A stretch of 64,000 nucleotides of DNA, from the NCBI GenBank assembly GCA_011634665.1, contig WAEK01000009.1:62001-126000 (forward strand), written 5' to 3'. This DNA is from Mortierella sp. BCC40632. Its lineage: Eukaryota; Mortierellomycota; Mortierellomycetes; Mortierellales; Mortierellaceae. The number at the start of each line of letters is the position of its first letter. Position 1 is the stretch's first letter. Positions 23,773-34,657 of this stretch are shown piece by piece. Below the pieces are notes generated by a model. The model saw nothing but the letters and a program-made list of their open reading frames with translations, made no database searches and was not told the DNA's origin. The position numbers and the translations under genes were made by a program.

Positions 23773-25971
23773 GAAGGGGGGGAAAGGGAAAGAGGAAGAG
23801 AGAGATAGAGAGACTTTGTAAGAAGACCACCGCTGGATATGATCCAAGCGTCACACAAACAGCAAAGGGCTACAACTCTAGATATCCTTTTCTTTCAGCG
23901 GATACATGGATCTCCGTCATCATGGTGTTTTGTGGTTCCTGTAGTGTGGACACCTTCGCCCGTTCGTTTCCTATCGAGAACCAAATGAACAGTTGAAACC
24001 AACGACACCCCCTTGTCTCTGTTCTTTAATACAAAGGCACACAACACAACACCTGCCCTGTGCGGCGACAAAAAAAAAAAAAAAAAAAAGATGATCTCGG
24101 AAAAAAAGGACGCGAGCTTGTCTTTAGCTCAGTTTTTGCGTGTTTTGTTGGTTGGTGGCAATCCTTTGCATCTTTCTTTCTTTTTTTCTTTCTTTCTAAC
24201 TCGCTCTCCTTCTTTCTCTTAGCTTTAGTCAGTCTATGCTCACCGCCATCAACAACAAACTTGCTGGAAATAAATGTCCAACCGTCGAATAGACCTATTA
24301 TACTCGACTACAAAAGCAGTAGAATCTCAAGTGCAGAGATTTGATACGCCAGCAAACATCCTATCTCTTTACCTCAGATTATACAAGCCATTCTCTGATG
24401 ACGAGTAAATACGGTACCTCAACTTTGCAGGTCTCTTGGTATGGACGATTTCGTTTATTCACTACTCTCGATGGTTGATTTTTTCTTTCTTTCTTTCTTT
24501 CTTTCTTTCATCCAAAGAGCTGACTTTGAATAGATCAATGTGTGATGCATCTCCACCTCCCCTCCCCCAAGACAAAGACCCACCAAAATATTATTGTTTT
24601 TGCACAACAACGTCTCAGGAATGTCATCTGTGTTACCTGATAACGTTGGATGTTGTATTGAGCCAACAGTGCAAATTACCTATGATTCCATGGGGAAAGA
24701 TATCAAGGGAGGGACGAAAGCCACATTTTCCCTAGGAAAGCTAGTAGGTCCCGTCAGCTATACTTATTTATATTTTTTTTTTCCTTCTGGTGTCGAGTGT
24801 CAATTAAGCAATCGACTCTTATCTTTCGTGGATCCTGACTGCCACCTCCTCTACCACATGACCATTTACATTATGCAGAAGTTCATTCTTTCTCTCCAAT
24901 TCACCACAAAGCGTTGTCGAGATATTCCTATCTCTTTCCACAAGGTAAGGACTTTGGAAGTGGACCTGGACGAGGAAGAGGGGAGATGGAAGAAGGGAGG
25001 AGGAGAAGGGGTTTACATTTCTACAAATGATTGGTTCTGAAAAAGTGATCCATTAAGCCGATGGTTCTCTTTCCTCAAGGCAGCGGTTTAATCCTAGTTA
25101 ATAGACAAGTCCTTTTTTCCTTTTTTTTTTTTTTTTTTTTTCAACAAATCTGTAAGCCAGCATGAACAAGTATCGAAAGCAAAGCCCCGCGCGTTCATTT
25201 TTTTTCTCCCCTTGCGTGTCTTTACTGCGACTGATCCCAGGTAAGAAAGAGTCTGACAAGGGAAGGAAATAATATTGACTATTTTTTATTCAACTTGGCA
25301 AGCGCTCGACGAGGATTGTTCTAGGCTACAACGATATCCTACTCTTGCACAGACCATCCCCGCTTTTTTATTCCCCCCTCCCCCTCCAATGCTATCCCTC
25401 CACACACCCCTACTCTCACACGACCTGACAGGTTCCCCTTCCCCCCCCCCCCTCCGAGTCCTTCCTTTACCACACCCCCTTCTCTTCCTTTTGCATATCT
25501 TCTTGTCGAGTGACTGACGGTGTGCAGGAAACCCTTTGCACCCCTTTCCCTCCCATGGAAGAAGAAATCGCTTCTATATGATTGTGAAGAATCAATCCCC
25601 CCCCTCCTTCCTACCACAACTTATCTCGAGATATTAAAGTCAACACAGCCCAATGGACAGGGACAAAAAAGGAAAGATCTGCTTCTCTTGGGTACAAAAA
25701 AAAAAAAAAAGGAAGGAAGTAGAGCTCAAAGATGTGAGAGAGGGGAGTGAGGTTAGGGAACCATCAGTTCATTAGAGGAGGAAAAGGAAAAGGGCTTAGC
25801 TGGAGAGACTCATGGCGCAATCCCAACTACTAACCTCGATTAAAGAGAAAGAAAAAGAAAAAAGAAAGAAAAGAAAAAGAGAGAGAAAGTGAAGAGTATC
25901 AACTTTTTTTGTTTAATAAGGAAAATATATAGGATTTGGAATGGTATATAGTACTATGTGTCTTTTACAAT
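23479..25971. other. Gene-poor region
   Basis: About 2.5 kb upstream of PGLS and downstream of PHO84. It holds an A24 run (23727-23750), A18 (24070-24088), (TTTC)n (24483-24509), T-runs at 25117-25141 and a C-rich block near 25440-25452. A stretch at 24272-25040 has coding-like frames on the plus strand, listed separately. The last 300 bp is the PHO84 3' region. Confidence 0.5.
24272..25040 (+). other. Possible hypothetical gene
   Basis: An ATG near 24273 opens a 44-codon frame (MSNRRIDLLYSTTKAVESQ...) that ends at GATGACGAGTAAAT, either a stop or a GTAAAT donor. From about 24594 a second frame stays open for 148 codons and includes VGCCIEPTVQITYDSMGKD and, after a T-run, ECQLSNRLLSFVDPDCHLLY. 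A 148-codon open frame is near what chance allows over this much noncoding DNA, and I recognise no family. No convincing splice model joins the two parts. Confidence 0.2.
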
Positions 25972-27534
25972 CTACTTCTCCTCCAGAGCGTTGTTATAGC
26001 TTTCAGGGTTTCCAAACTCATCCTCGTTCGACAACTCCTCCAAGGTCTTGCCCTTGGTCTCGGGAATGAGGAAGGTACAAAGGAGACCAACAAACATGAA
26101 CAAGGCAAAGATCTGAAGCAACTGAGGAATGAATGCATTGTTTCCACCACGGTCCTTGAGTTGAGAGAATCCAACCTGAGCAACAATAGCACCCAACTTG
26201 CCCGAACCAGCTGCAATACCGTGACCAGTGGAACGGTAACGAGTAGGGAAGACTTCACCAGGAATAATAAATGTAGTCGAGTTGGGTCCAAAGTTCTGGA
26301 AGAACTGAGTGGCGGCAAAGAGGAAGATGAACAAGGCAGCGGAATAGTTCTTGATAGGGGTGTAGGCAAAACCGAGGACACAGAAGAGGATACAGGACAT
26401 GACGAAGCCGATCAACTGAATCTTGATACGACCCAAACGTTCAATTGTGAACACTGTGACCCAGTAACCGGGAACGGCACCGAGGAGAACAATAATAATT
26501 TGACCGACAGCAGCATTCCAGCAGGTGTTGAAGTTATCACCGCTCACATTCGAAAAGTTGATGGATGACAGAATGAACGAGTTGTTGAGACCGATACCGT
26601 AAAAAGCGACGTCGAGAGCGAACCAGGCCATGGAGGTACCAAAGAGGACCTTGAAGTTCTGCCACTTGGAAAAGTAGGCGCAAAAGTCCGAGAAGGAGCC
26701 CTTGACAACAGTGGGGTTGGAGACAACGACCTCACGGGTATCCTCGGACGACTGGAGGTGGTTGCGGTTACCACCCTTGAGGACATGGTCGACATCACGC
26801 TCAGCCTTGTTGAGGTTGTTCTCAATGTCCAAGACATAACGAGGAGTTTCGGGAATGGTCAGACGGAAGTAGACGGCGACCAAGGCAGGAATGCATCCGA
26901 AACCGATCAAGATACGCCAGACATAATCCAAGTTCTGGGGGTTCTCAATGATCATGGACTTGAAGGCGGACAAGAGGATGATGGTGACGATACCAGTGGT
27001 CAAGTAACCGAAACCTTGCATGGCAAAGACGGCAGCCATCATGGCACCACGGCGGTTGGTAGTAGCGAATTCAGAGGTAATGACAGCAGACAAAGGGTAA
27101 TCACCTCCGATGCCGATACCGACAATCACACGCCAGACAATCAAGGCAGCAGGCAAGGACAGAGTATAACCATTTCCAGAGAGAGCTTGACCAAGAGTAG
27201 CAACAATAATAATCATCAATTCGACACCGTACATCCGCTTACGACCCAAACGGTCAGCAAGATAACCGAATCCAACTTGACCAACAAACGTTCCGATAGA
27301 GGCAGAGACCTTGATACCCAAATCCAAATCTGAGGGGAGTTTGCCGCCATAGTAAATGATTCCGAGCATGGGTGTGACGAGGTTGATGGCAAAGAGATCG
27401 TAGGCATCGGTAAAGAAACCGACACCGGCGACGAGACAGGCTCGAATATGGAACCAGCCAAACTCGGCATTGTCAATCTTGGTCAAAGCCTCGCGACGAC
27501 GCTGGCGCAACTGTTGGGCATCCAAATCAGACAT
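25972..27534 (-). CDS. PHO84: Inorganic phosphate:H+ symporter, Pho84-like
   Basis: High-affinity phosphate uptake at the plasma membrane, MFS phosphate:H+ symporter family. Single exon of 520 residues with 12 predicted TM segments. The start MSDLDAQQLRQRRREALTKID leads into FFTDAYDLFAINLV (TM1), where the Asp residues contribute to proton/phosphate binding in characterised homologues. Then come GYLADRLGRKRMYG (MFS motif A) and the family signature GIGIGGDYPLSAVITSEF. A central cytosolic loop holds RDVDHVLKGGNRNHLQSSED, and the C-terminus is IPETKGKTLEEL, typical of the family. Lack of introns and strongly C-ending codons suggest high expression. Long frames on the opposite strand (such as 25936-26568) are shadows of this codon bias. 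A TATA box lies 204 bp upstream of the ATG. Confidence 0.97.
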   Translation of the reverse strand: MSDLDAQQLRQRRREALTKIDNAEFGWFHIRACLVAGVGFFTDAYDLFAINLVTPMLGIIYYGGKLPSDLDLGIKVSASIGTFVGQVGFGYLADRLGRKRMYGVELMIIIVATLGQALSGNGYTLSLPAALIVWRVIVGIGIGGDYPLSAVITSEFATTNRRGAMMAAVFAMQGFGYLTTGIVTIILLSAFKSMIIENPQNLDYVWRILIGFGCIPALVAVYFRLTIPETPRYVLDIENNLNKAERDVDHVLKGGNRNHLQSSEDTREVVVSNPTVVKGSFSDFCAYFSKWQNFKVLFGTSMAWFALDVAFYGIGLNNSFILSSINFSNVSGDNFNTCWNAAVGQIIIVLLGAVPGYWVTVFTIERLGRIKIQLIGFVMSCILFCVLGFAYTPIKNYSAALFIFLFAATQFFQNFGPNSTTFIIPGEVFPTRYRSTGHGIAAGSGKLGAIVAQVGFSQLKDRGGNNAFIPQLLQIFALFMFVGLLCTFLIPETKGKTLEELSNEDEFGNPESYNNALEEK

Positions 27535-27737
27535 TGTGTAGATGTGTGAATGTGCTCAATGGGGATGTGATGAGAAGAGTGGTGACAGAGGGAGAAGGAA
27601 TAGAGAAAGGGAGAGGGAGAGAGAGAGTAAGTGTGGTGAGGAGAGGAAGAGGAGAAGAAAGAAGGAGGAAGACAGGCGCGACCTTGGCAAACGGGAGAGC
27701 GAGTGAACAAAAAAGAAAAGTTGAAGGGATACAGGTG

Positions 27738-27745
27738 TATTTATA
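27738..27745 (-). promoter_or_regulatory. TATA box of PHO84
   Basis: TATAAATA on the minus strand, 204 bp before the ATG at 27534. Between it and the ATG the coding strand is CT-rich, like other upstream regions in the window. Confidence 0.55.
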
Positions 27746-28033
27746 CCGCAGAAAAGAAAAAAAGAAGAAAAGAAAAAAAAAGGGCAGGGGTGTGGGTGTG
27801 CTCTACCAGAACCTGCTTTTGTCCTAGCCTTCCATCTTTTTTGGATTGAGCGATTATGAATTAGGAAGGAGCAAGAGACATTGCCAAGCTGTTTTTGGAC
27901 AAAAGTATTCAGATGAAATGGAAAAATAATGAGCGGATAACAGGCCACATGGACCCTTCTCGACAAGGGCGTCCCTCTTCTTACCCCATCCTTCTCCGCT
28001 CCTAAGGGATGTTCGTTCACCAATGACCGCAAA

Positions 28034-28039
28034 ACGTGG
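28034..28039 (-). promoter_or_regulatory. Possible Pho4-type CACGT site
   Basis: The minus strand reads CCCACGTTTT about 500 bp upstream of the PHO84 ATG. The Pho4 core in yeast is CACGTG or CACGTT. A single match of this length is weak evidence; it is noted because the target gene fits. Confidence 0.2.
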
Positions 28040-28416
28040 GACAATCGGGCAGAATGGTATGGTAAAGGAGCAGGGAGCAGGGGGGGGGGAGCGGGCCATG
28101 CTCAGCGGAAAGACCGGCCGTTAGTCTGTGTTCTCTCCTTTTGGGTTCTGGCCGTCCAAAGCCCAGTCGAATCGAGCAAAATAATAAAAGTGTGGTGCCT
28201 CGTTCTCTCTTTTCTCCCTCCTTCACAAGCAAAAGCAAATCGTGGACGCTGATTCACCCATCCGGCTATGCTCTGGAGACTGTTCAGCCCAATAGTTTGG
28301 TACACGCGCTCCTTGGTCCCTGCTCTGATTGGCCCGCCCTCTCTACCAGCCGCCTTTTTTGCTCGCACACGCCTCTTTTTTTTTTTTTTTCCAAACCATA
28401 CAAAGAGCCCCACTCA

Positions 28417-28455
<39 letters not shown>

Positions 28456-29461
28456 ACTCTGTCTCTCCGAATCAGAAAAAGGGACAGTAGACACAGGGGT
28501 AAGAGAGTGAGAGAGAGAAAGAGAGAGGACATTTCGGTTTTCGACTGCGTGTGCATCTCTGTGTGCTGACCATTCTCCCCCTTCTCTCCCCCTTTCACTC
28601 AACCTTCTGTTATGGTGTCCGTTGCTTTTCTGTTCCTGCGGGTTCATGCCCGGGATTAGAGGCAAAAGACATGTGTGAGGAAGGTCATTGATCGCTCCTT
28701 CCCGCAGTCATGTTAGTTCTCCTGTGCTCTTTCGCTTGCTCGCTCTCTTCCTTTCTTTTTTCTTTTGGCGTGTGTAGATGTGTGTATGAGTGATTGTGGT
28801 GTGCGTATGTGTGTGTGTGCGTCTTTGTTAAGCAGGAAACCTCTAGGCGATCCAATCCAATGGATCAAAGTCATGCATCGGCTTATGGACTAAACGAGTC
28901 AAGGGTATTGTCCTGATGGATACCTCGACTTCCAAATCCAGGATGACCCCCCGTCAAGAAAGGCATTGGGAGCATCGTCTGCCATCCACTCACTCGAGGC
29001 GGGACTTGAAACCTCTTCTTCTCAACCTTTCCACTTCTCCTCCGAATGCACACGCACACACACACAAGTCCCTGTTTCTTTGCCTTTTAGTGCTCCCTTT
29101 TTTTCTTTTGCTTCCTCCAGCCTGGGTCGTACAAAAAGTGTTTCTTTCGAGTGCCTGGATAGCCAATCGTTGATCAAGGTCCCGCCATCATGCTCAGGAC
29201 TCTTGGGAGCATGTCAAAAGGATTGGCTGACAAACAAGTGTTGCGGGATTATTGCCCTCCACTCCATTACCGTCCATGCGACTCTACTACGCAAAAAAAG
29301 CTGTTGGAATCCTTCACAGTTTTCTATACTGTTCATTTTCCATTTAGATCGAGATCGACAGTCGAACATAGACTTCTCACACATATCTCTCTCTCTCTCT
29401 CTTGAATATTCGGACCTTTCTTGCACCTCTGTCACCGTAGTCAATCAGCCCTGGTTCGTTC

Positions 29462-29497
<36 letters not shown>

Positions 29498-30494
29498 TGC
29501 ACTGTACACCTCCAAAGTATTCTTCTTACCAGCCCACGCCGAGATTATCATCTGAGAAAAGAGCTAGAGGTTCTAGGCGCAATGACCTCCCTCTCCTCCT
29601 CTGTCTCTTTTCTGATAGGGATATCCGGGAAATGTCTACTTCTTGGGGAAGGGGGGGGGAGGAGGAGGAGGAAAATAAAGTAGTGTTCCCTCCCTCTCTC
29701 CTCATCTATGCTCATGCCACTCTTTTCCCTCTTCTTCCCTTTCTTCTTCTTCTTCTTCTTCTCCCTTCTCGTTCTCACTCCTAAATTGCTATTTTTTCAG
29801 AGAGACAGAGAAACATTGACTTTAGATGGAGGCTGTGCAGACCTCTTTCGCCTTCTCCCCCCCCCCACTCTCTTCTCTTCTCTTCCCTTTTACACCCTCT
29901 CATAGGATATAAAAAAGAGGAATTGCTAAGACACCTATCAAGATAGGCCGACCGTAAAAGAAAACAAAACGGTATTCCAGAAAGGAATAAGAAAGGACAC
30001 CATCCAGAAAGATAAACGCCATGTAAAAAGAGAAAGAGAGAAAGAAAGAAAGAGAGAGAAAGAAATGGTTTCCTCTCCGCACCCATTTTGGGATGAACAA
30101 AAGCAGTTATTTTCTTTCCAACAGATCAAGAAATTTATAGCAACGACCGAGAAAAAAAAAAAGGAGTGAAGGGGCAGCAGGCAGGACGGCAACGGGGAAC
30201 CACGCAATTAACCCCGGAAAGAGAGCATTCATGTTGGATGACGACAGACCCAAGGCTCGTGTTACTGGATATTCTCATTTCCACAAAGAGAAAGAGAGAG
30301 AGGAGCGGGAAAAAAAAATGCAAATGCGGATAGTAATGTGCTCGTCGCCTTCTTTAGATAAGAGAGAGAAGAGAGAGAGAGAAAGACAAACTGGGCTTTT
30401 CTCTTTCTCTAGGAGCGAGTGGGATGCGCTGCCGCTTTCGTTTGACCTGCAGTACTTTAGAACAAACAACGGTGGCTCCAGCAGTTCTTCACTT

Positions 30495-30495
<1 letters not shown>

Positions 30496-30530
<35 letters not shown>
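30496..30530. repeat. Poly(A), about 35 bp
   Basis: Uninterrupted A run, one of the longest homopolymers in the window. No adjacent target-site duplication or retrotransposon sequence was found, so it does not look like a retrocopy tail. Confidence 0.9.
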
Positions 30531-30532
<2 letters not shown>

Positions 30533-31187
30533 ACTAGTAGGCATGATTCTTTTCACCCTCAAATGACCCTGTTACTTGTGGAGAGAAAGAAGAACAAAAG
30601 GAGGACGAGGAAGAGTAAAGGAGAGGAAAAAATTAGTCATCCAGTTCAAGTGGCCGCATTACCTACACGTCGCATATCTTGACTGTTTGTCCTAGAACAA
30701 AAATGACTAGGACTGGGGCCGTTTTTTTTTTCCCATCCTTTTCTTCCTCTTTCACATGCGGACAGGCAATCCTAATTGGATGAAACTGGAGACCTCTAGA
30801 AACATTTTGTCTAGACCTAGCATAGACCCAACGCATTTTTTGTCAAAAAAAAAAAGTTAGCGTCTATCTTTAAGGAGGATTGGATAGTATGAAGAGGAAA
30901 AAAAGAGAGATATTACTATGTAAATGACTTTAACCAAGACTAGGATCTCTGAAGTAGGGGGGAGGGCGTGATGGATCTCTGTCTCTTTTTTTTTTTTTTT
31001 TTTATAAATATAAACAACAACCTTGCGCTGCTTCTGCGCCGGTTGACATTGAGGAGGCAAGGTGAGCTAGTGTCTTCATCCTTCTTTCCTGTTTTTTTCT
31101 GATCTACAAAGTCTACAAGAAAAAAATCTAGGCTACTAAAAAAAAAAAAAAAAAACTGATAGAGGAGAGAGAGAAAGAGACTCTTTT

Positions 31188-33425
31188 TTACAACTGCTCG
31201 CGCTCGTTTCCTCCAACAGCAATGACCTTCACAATCTCCACCACAGCCTTGACACGGTTGAACCAACCATTGTAAATAATATTGACCAAATCCCGAGTCA
31301 CGATGATCGCATCCCCAACATTGCTCATTGGGTATTGAAGAACGGGTGGCAAAAAGGTCTGGATCAAGGATGGCCATCGATCCCGCGTCACCGACTTTTG
31401 ATGACACACCGCCCTCAATCCCTCAGGTCCTGCAAACCGTCCATAACCACTCATGCCTACACCACCAAAGGGAAGTGACTGACAAAGATAGTTGGCTCCA
31501 AAATCGTTGAGGTTACCCATGCCCGCTCGAAGGTTATTCAGGATATAAAGACCCTCCTTTTGATTCCGCGAGAAAACATTGGATCCGAGTGCATACTGAG
31601 TCGAGTTGGCGATCGAAATAGCCTCATCCAAAGTCGAGAACTTGAAGACAGCCATAATAGGAGCAAAGGATTCCTCTTGAGCAATTGTCATCGTGGGCTT
31701 GAGTTCTGTCAGCAATGTAGGAGCAAAGAATTGTCCCTGAGGAAACTTTGGATGAACAAATCCTTTGCCTCCATGAACAAGTCGGGCTCCCTGTTGAACA
31801 GCTTCTTGCACCATCTTCTCCAACGCTTTTGTCTGTTCAGAGTGTTTTCAAAGAGAGGGGAGGGATTGAGAGAGAAGAGAGATATGAGTGAATAAAAACT
31901 GATAGAGGAGCAAAAAAAAAAAAAAAAAAAAACTAAAGGATAAACTTACTCGGCCACTCATGGTCATAGATCCACAGTCCATATTCTCAATCTCAAGTGG
32001 AGGACCTTGCTTCAATTGTCCAATACGATCGCTCACCATCTCGACCAAACGATCATGAACCGCCTCATGAACAATAACCCTTTCCAATCCAATACAGTTT
32101 TGTCCGCAATTCTGAAAGACACCTCGCATCAACACAGGTACGACTGCATTCAAATCCACATCCTTGTTCACCACGGCCACATCCTTGCCTCCCAATTCAA
32201 GGACACATGGTGTCAGATTCGCAGCGGCTGTTGTAGCAATCTTGATGCCCACCTGAGGTGAACCAATGAACGTAATCCCATCCACACCACTCTTCACAAC
32301 AGCCTCTCCACATTCTTGAAAACCCACCAAAAACTGAACCAATTCCGGATCATGTCCACAAGCAGCCAAACAAGTCTGAGCAATCTTGGCGAAATACGTG
32401 GTCGTGGACCATGCAACCTGTTCTGAAGCCTTGATCAAAATACCATTGCCTGCAAACAAGGAGGTGATCAAGGGTCCAAATGTGTTGTGGAATGGATAGT
32501 TCCAGGAGACCAATGCTGCTACAACTCCCATGGGTCGATATTCCACTTTGGCTTCCTTGTAAAACATGAGCAGACCTGGGTCTCGACATTCGTCCTGAAG
32601 AGCTGCCTCTCCATGAGCCAACGTCCATCGGATTCGTTCGCAGGTGACGAGGATCTCTCCAAATTTTCCATCTACCATGGTCTTGCCCGTATCTCTCGAG
32701 GCAACACGACAGATGGATTCCTGGTTTTCGAGAATAAAGTCGAGCATGGATTGGAGGACGATTTTACGTTGTTCAAAGGTGGTTTGGGCCCATTTCTGTT
32801 GAGCCTGACGAGCTCTTTTGAGAGCTGCTTGGACATCATCCTTGGTATGGGCTCGAATGGTGGCGAGGTGTCGTCCTGTGGAGGGGTCGTAGCAAATGAT
32901 CTGATCGGGATGAGCAGGGTCCTGTTGATGAGAAAGAGAGAGAGAAGGGGAGAGAGAGAGAAGAGTGAGTTACTTTGCATTGGGGATCAAGGACTCGAGT
33001 TGACTAACGTATCGAAAAGTCAGGTCGAACAAGAAGGAGACGAAAAAAAAAAAAAAAAAAAGAAAGAAAGAAAAAAAAAGAGTTGCCTACCAGGATGCTG
33101 GGGTTGGGAAGGATCGCTCCACCCTTCCAACCAGGCTTGGCCTCTATAAAAGTCGCAAGGGGATTCCAAGAAGAAGAAAAAAAGTTAAGAGAGCAATCCA
33201 CTTGAAAGACAGAGATGCAGACCACCATGAAATAGAGATTTTTTTTTTTTTACCTTCGGGAAGTGGGACCTGGAAGGGAATGGAAGGGATGGGTCTGATC
33301 CGGTTCCAGATGGGTCGAACCACCACAGCCACGGTGGTCACGCCCAGGATGGCGAGCACAGCTGGATGAGCGAGTGCGGGGTGGATGGCGGATGGACACC
33401 AGTCGACAGACCAAGCCAATGCCAT
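31188..33425 (-). CDS. MSC7: Aldehyde dehydrogenase, Msc7-like, membrane-anchored
   Basis: NAD(P)-dependent aldehyde dehydrogenase of the subgroup containing yeast Msc7. Four exons on minus: 33254-33425, 33091-33143, 31950-32921, 31188-31832; all GT-AG, 613 residues (yeast Msc7 is about 640). The N-terminus has a hydrophobic anchor (HPAVLAILGVTTVAVVV) before RPIWNRIRPIPS, suggesting ER or another endomembrane. The ALDH core follows: MGVVAALVSWNYPFHN, GNGILIKASEQV, TFIGSPQVG (nucleotide turn), CVLELGGKD with the general-base Glu near residue 317, and FQNCGQNCIGLERV with the catalytic Cys near residue 351. The C-terminal part contains LPFGGVGMSGYGRFAG and a further hydrophobic/basic tail. Physiological substrate unknown; long-chain aldehydes are plausible. 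Confidence 0.93.
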
Positions 33426-34478
33426 TGTTGGTGAAGAGTGAAATGGAGAGGAGTGGAGTGGAGAGAACAGAGAGATGATATGTGTGTGTGTGCAAAAAGT
33501 ACTTCTTGCTCGTTCAACGCGAAAGACAGTCTTCTCTCTCTCTACCCGTTTCTCCTGTGCGCGTTTCCTGTGTTATCGGTGCGACCTCCCCAGCAAAAAA
33601 AAATATCGGATGATTCTTGGAAAATGGACGGTTGAGAAGGAGGTCTGGGTGTCTGCGCCCAAAGCCCGAAAAAAAAAAAAAAAAAAAAAAAATAGGTTCT
33701 CTCTCTCCCTCTCTCTACACTACTCGCTCCTAGTCTTTTGATTCTATATTTGGTGAAGTCGGTGTAAAAGAGAAAAAGAACAAGGATGTCAAAGATACCT
33801 TCGCGTTCTCACTCCAGTATACGCTCTAACCATTGGTCCGTGCATTCTCCAGCTTTGACTCCATCCATATCATCTCGCCTAATTCGCTCTTTCTACAGTC
33901 ACTTGCTTTTTTCTCTCGATGTTTTAAAGACTCGGTTCGGAAATACCCAGAGTCCTCGATACGCACCTCATAACCTCAATACGCTCCTCTATCCTTGCTA
34001 CGGATCACCGAGACTCGACAAAGGTCACCTCAGCAGGATTTTTTTTGATTCGTAACCTCCTTTCATACCAACGCTGCAATGTTGCCCACCATGTCAGCAT
34101 GTCTTTTACTGTTGGGCAAGCATTAGAATGGTTCCCTAGGTAGTCTGCATAGAAACGTCTCTTCAGACTGGACGTATTAGCAAGAATGACCTGAATACAT
34201 AAACTATTCCCAATGAGCAGAAAGTACTGAGAATGGACAAAGAAGGATAAGGATAAGAAGAAGACGAAGACAAAGACGAAGAAGAAGAAGAAGAAAAGAG
34301 GTGTAATCGAGCTTGAAAGAAACAATACAAGATGACGGACGGACGAAGCGTCTTTCAGCTGGGACTGGGACAGAGACTAAATTGGGATTTGCGCATATTT
34401 TAGATGGGCTGGATAGACTATCCATCAACAACTTTTCTTTCCATAGTTGACGTACCTCTCCTTATCGCAGTCATACAT

Positions 34479-34526
<48 letters not shown>

Positions 34527-34657
34527 ATAGTCTTAGAAAGCAACTACGAAAAGGACATCTCTTTTTCACTTTTCTTTCTTTTTTTCTAAATATTATTAAA
34601 GGACGAATTGATGGTACTATCTACTTGAATGGGGCATTGCATCTACTAGACTTGGAG
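33426..34657. other. Intergenic region, ALDH / GH5 glucanase
   Basis: 1.2 kb, with an A-run at 33670-33692, (CT)n at 34491-34521 and a (GAA)n-like block at 34255-34297. The part at 33790-34240 is free of simple repeats. Within it, minus-strand frame 34005-34240 reads as a plausible peptide (RRFYADYLGNHSNACPTVKD) but ends without a recognisable domain or start. Confidence 0.45.

Larger units (their letters stand above)
27535..31187. other. Long intergenic region upstream of PHO84
   Basis: About 3.65 kb. The first 600 bp is the PHO84 upstream region. Beyond that are CT tracts (28418-28455), short (TG)n (28801-28820), A31 (29463-29493), GGA repeats near 29650-29670, A35 (30496-30530) and a T18 run near 30986. 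Some mixed sequence (28850-29060, 29190-29390) gives open frames of about 60-70 codons with no recognisable protein. No gene is supported. Confidence 0.55.

Noticed and set aside
25936..26568. 210-codon open frame opposite PHO84
   Set aside because: It lies entirely antisense to a confident transporter gene whose C-ending codons suppress stops on the other strand; the peptide is polar and low in complexity.
30496..30530. 35-bp poly(A) as a retrotransposon or retrocopy tail
   Set aside because: No coding remnant, target-site duplication or reverse transcriptase sequence adjoins it, and similar A/T runs occur throughout the window.
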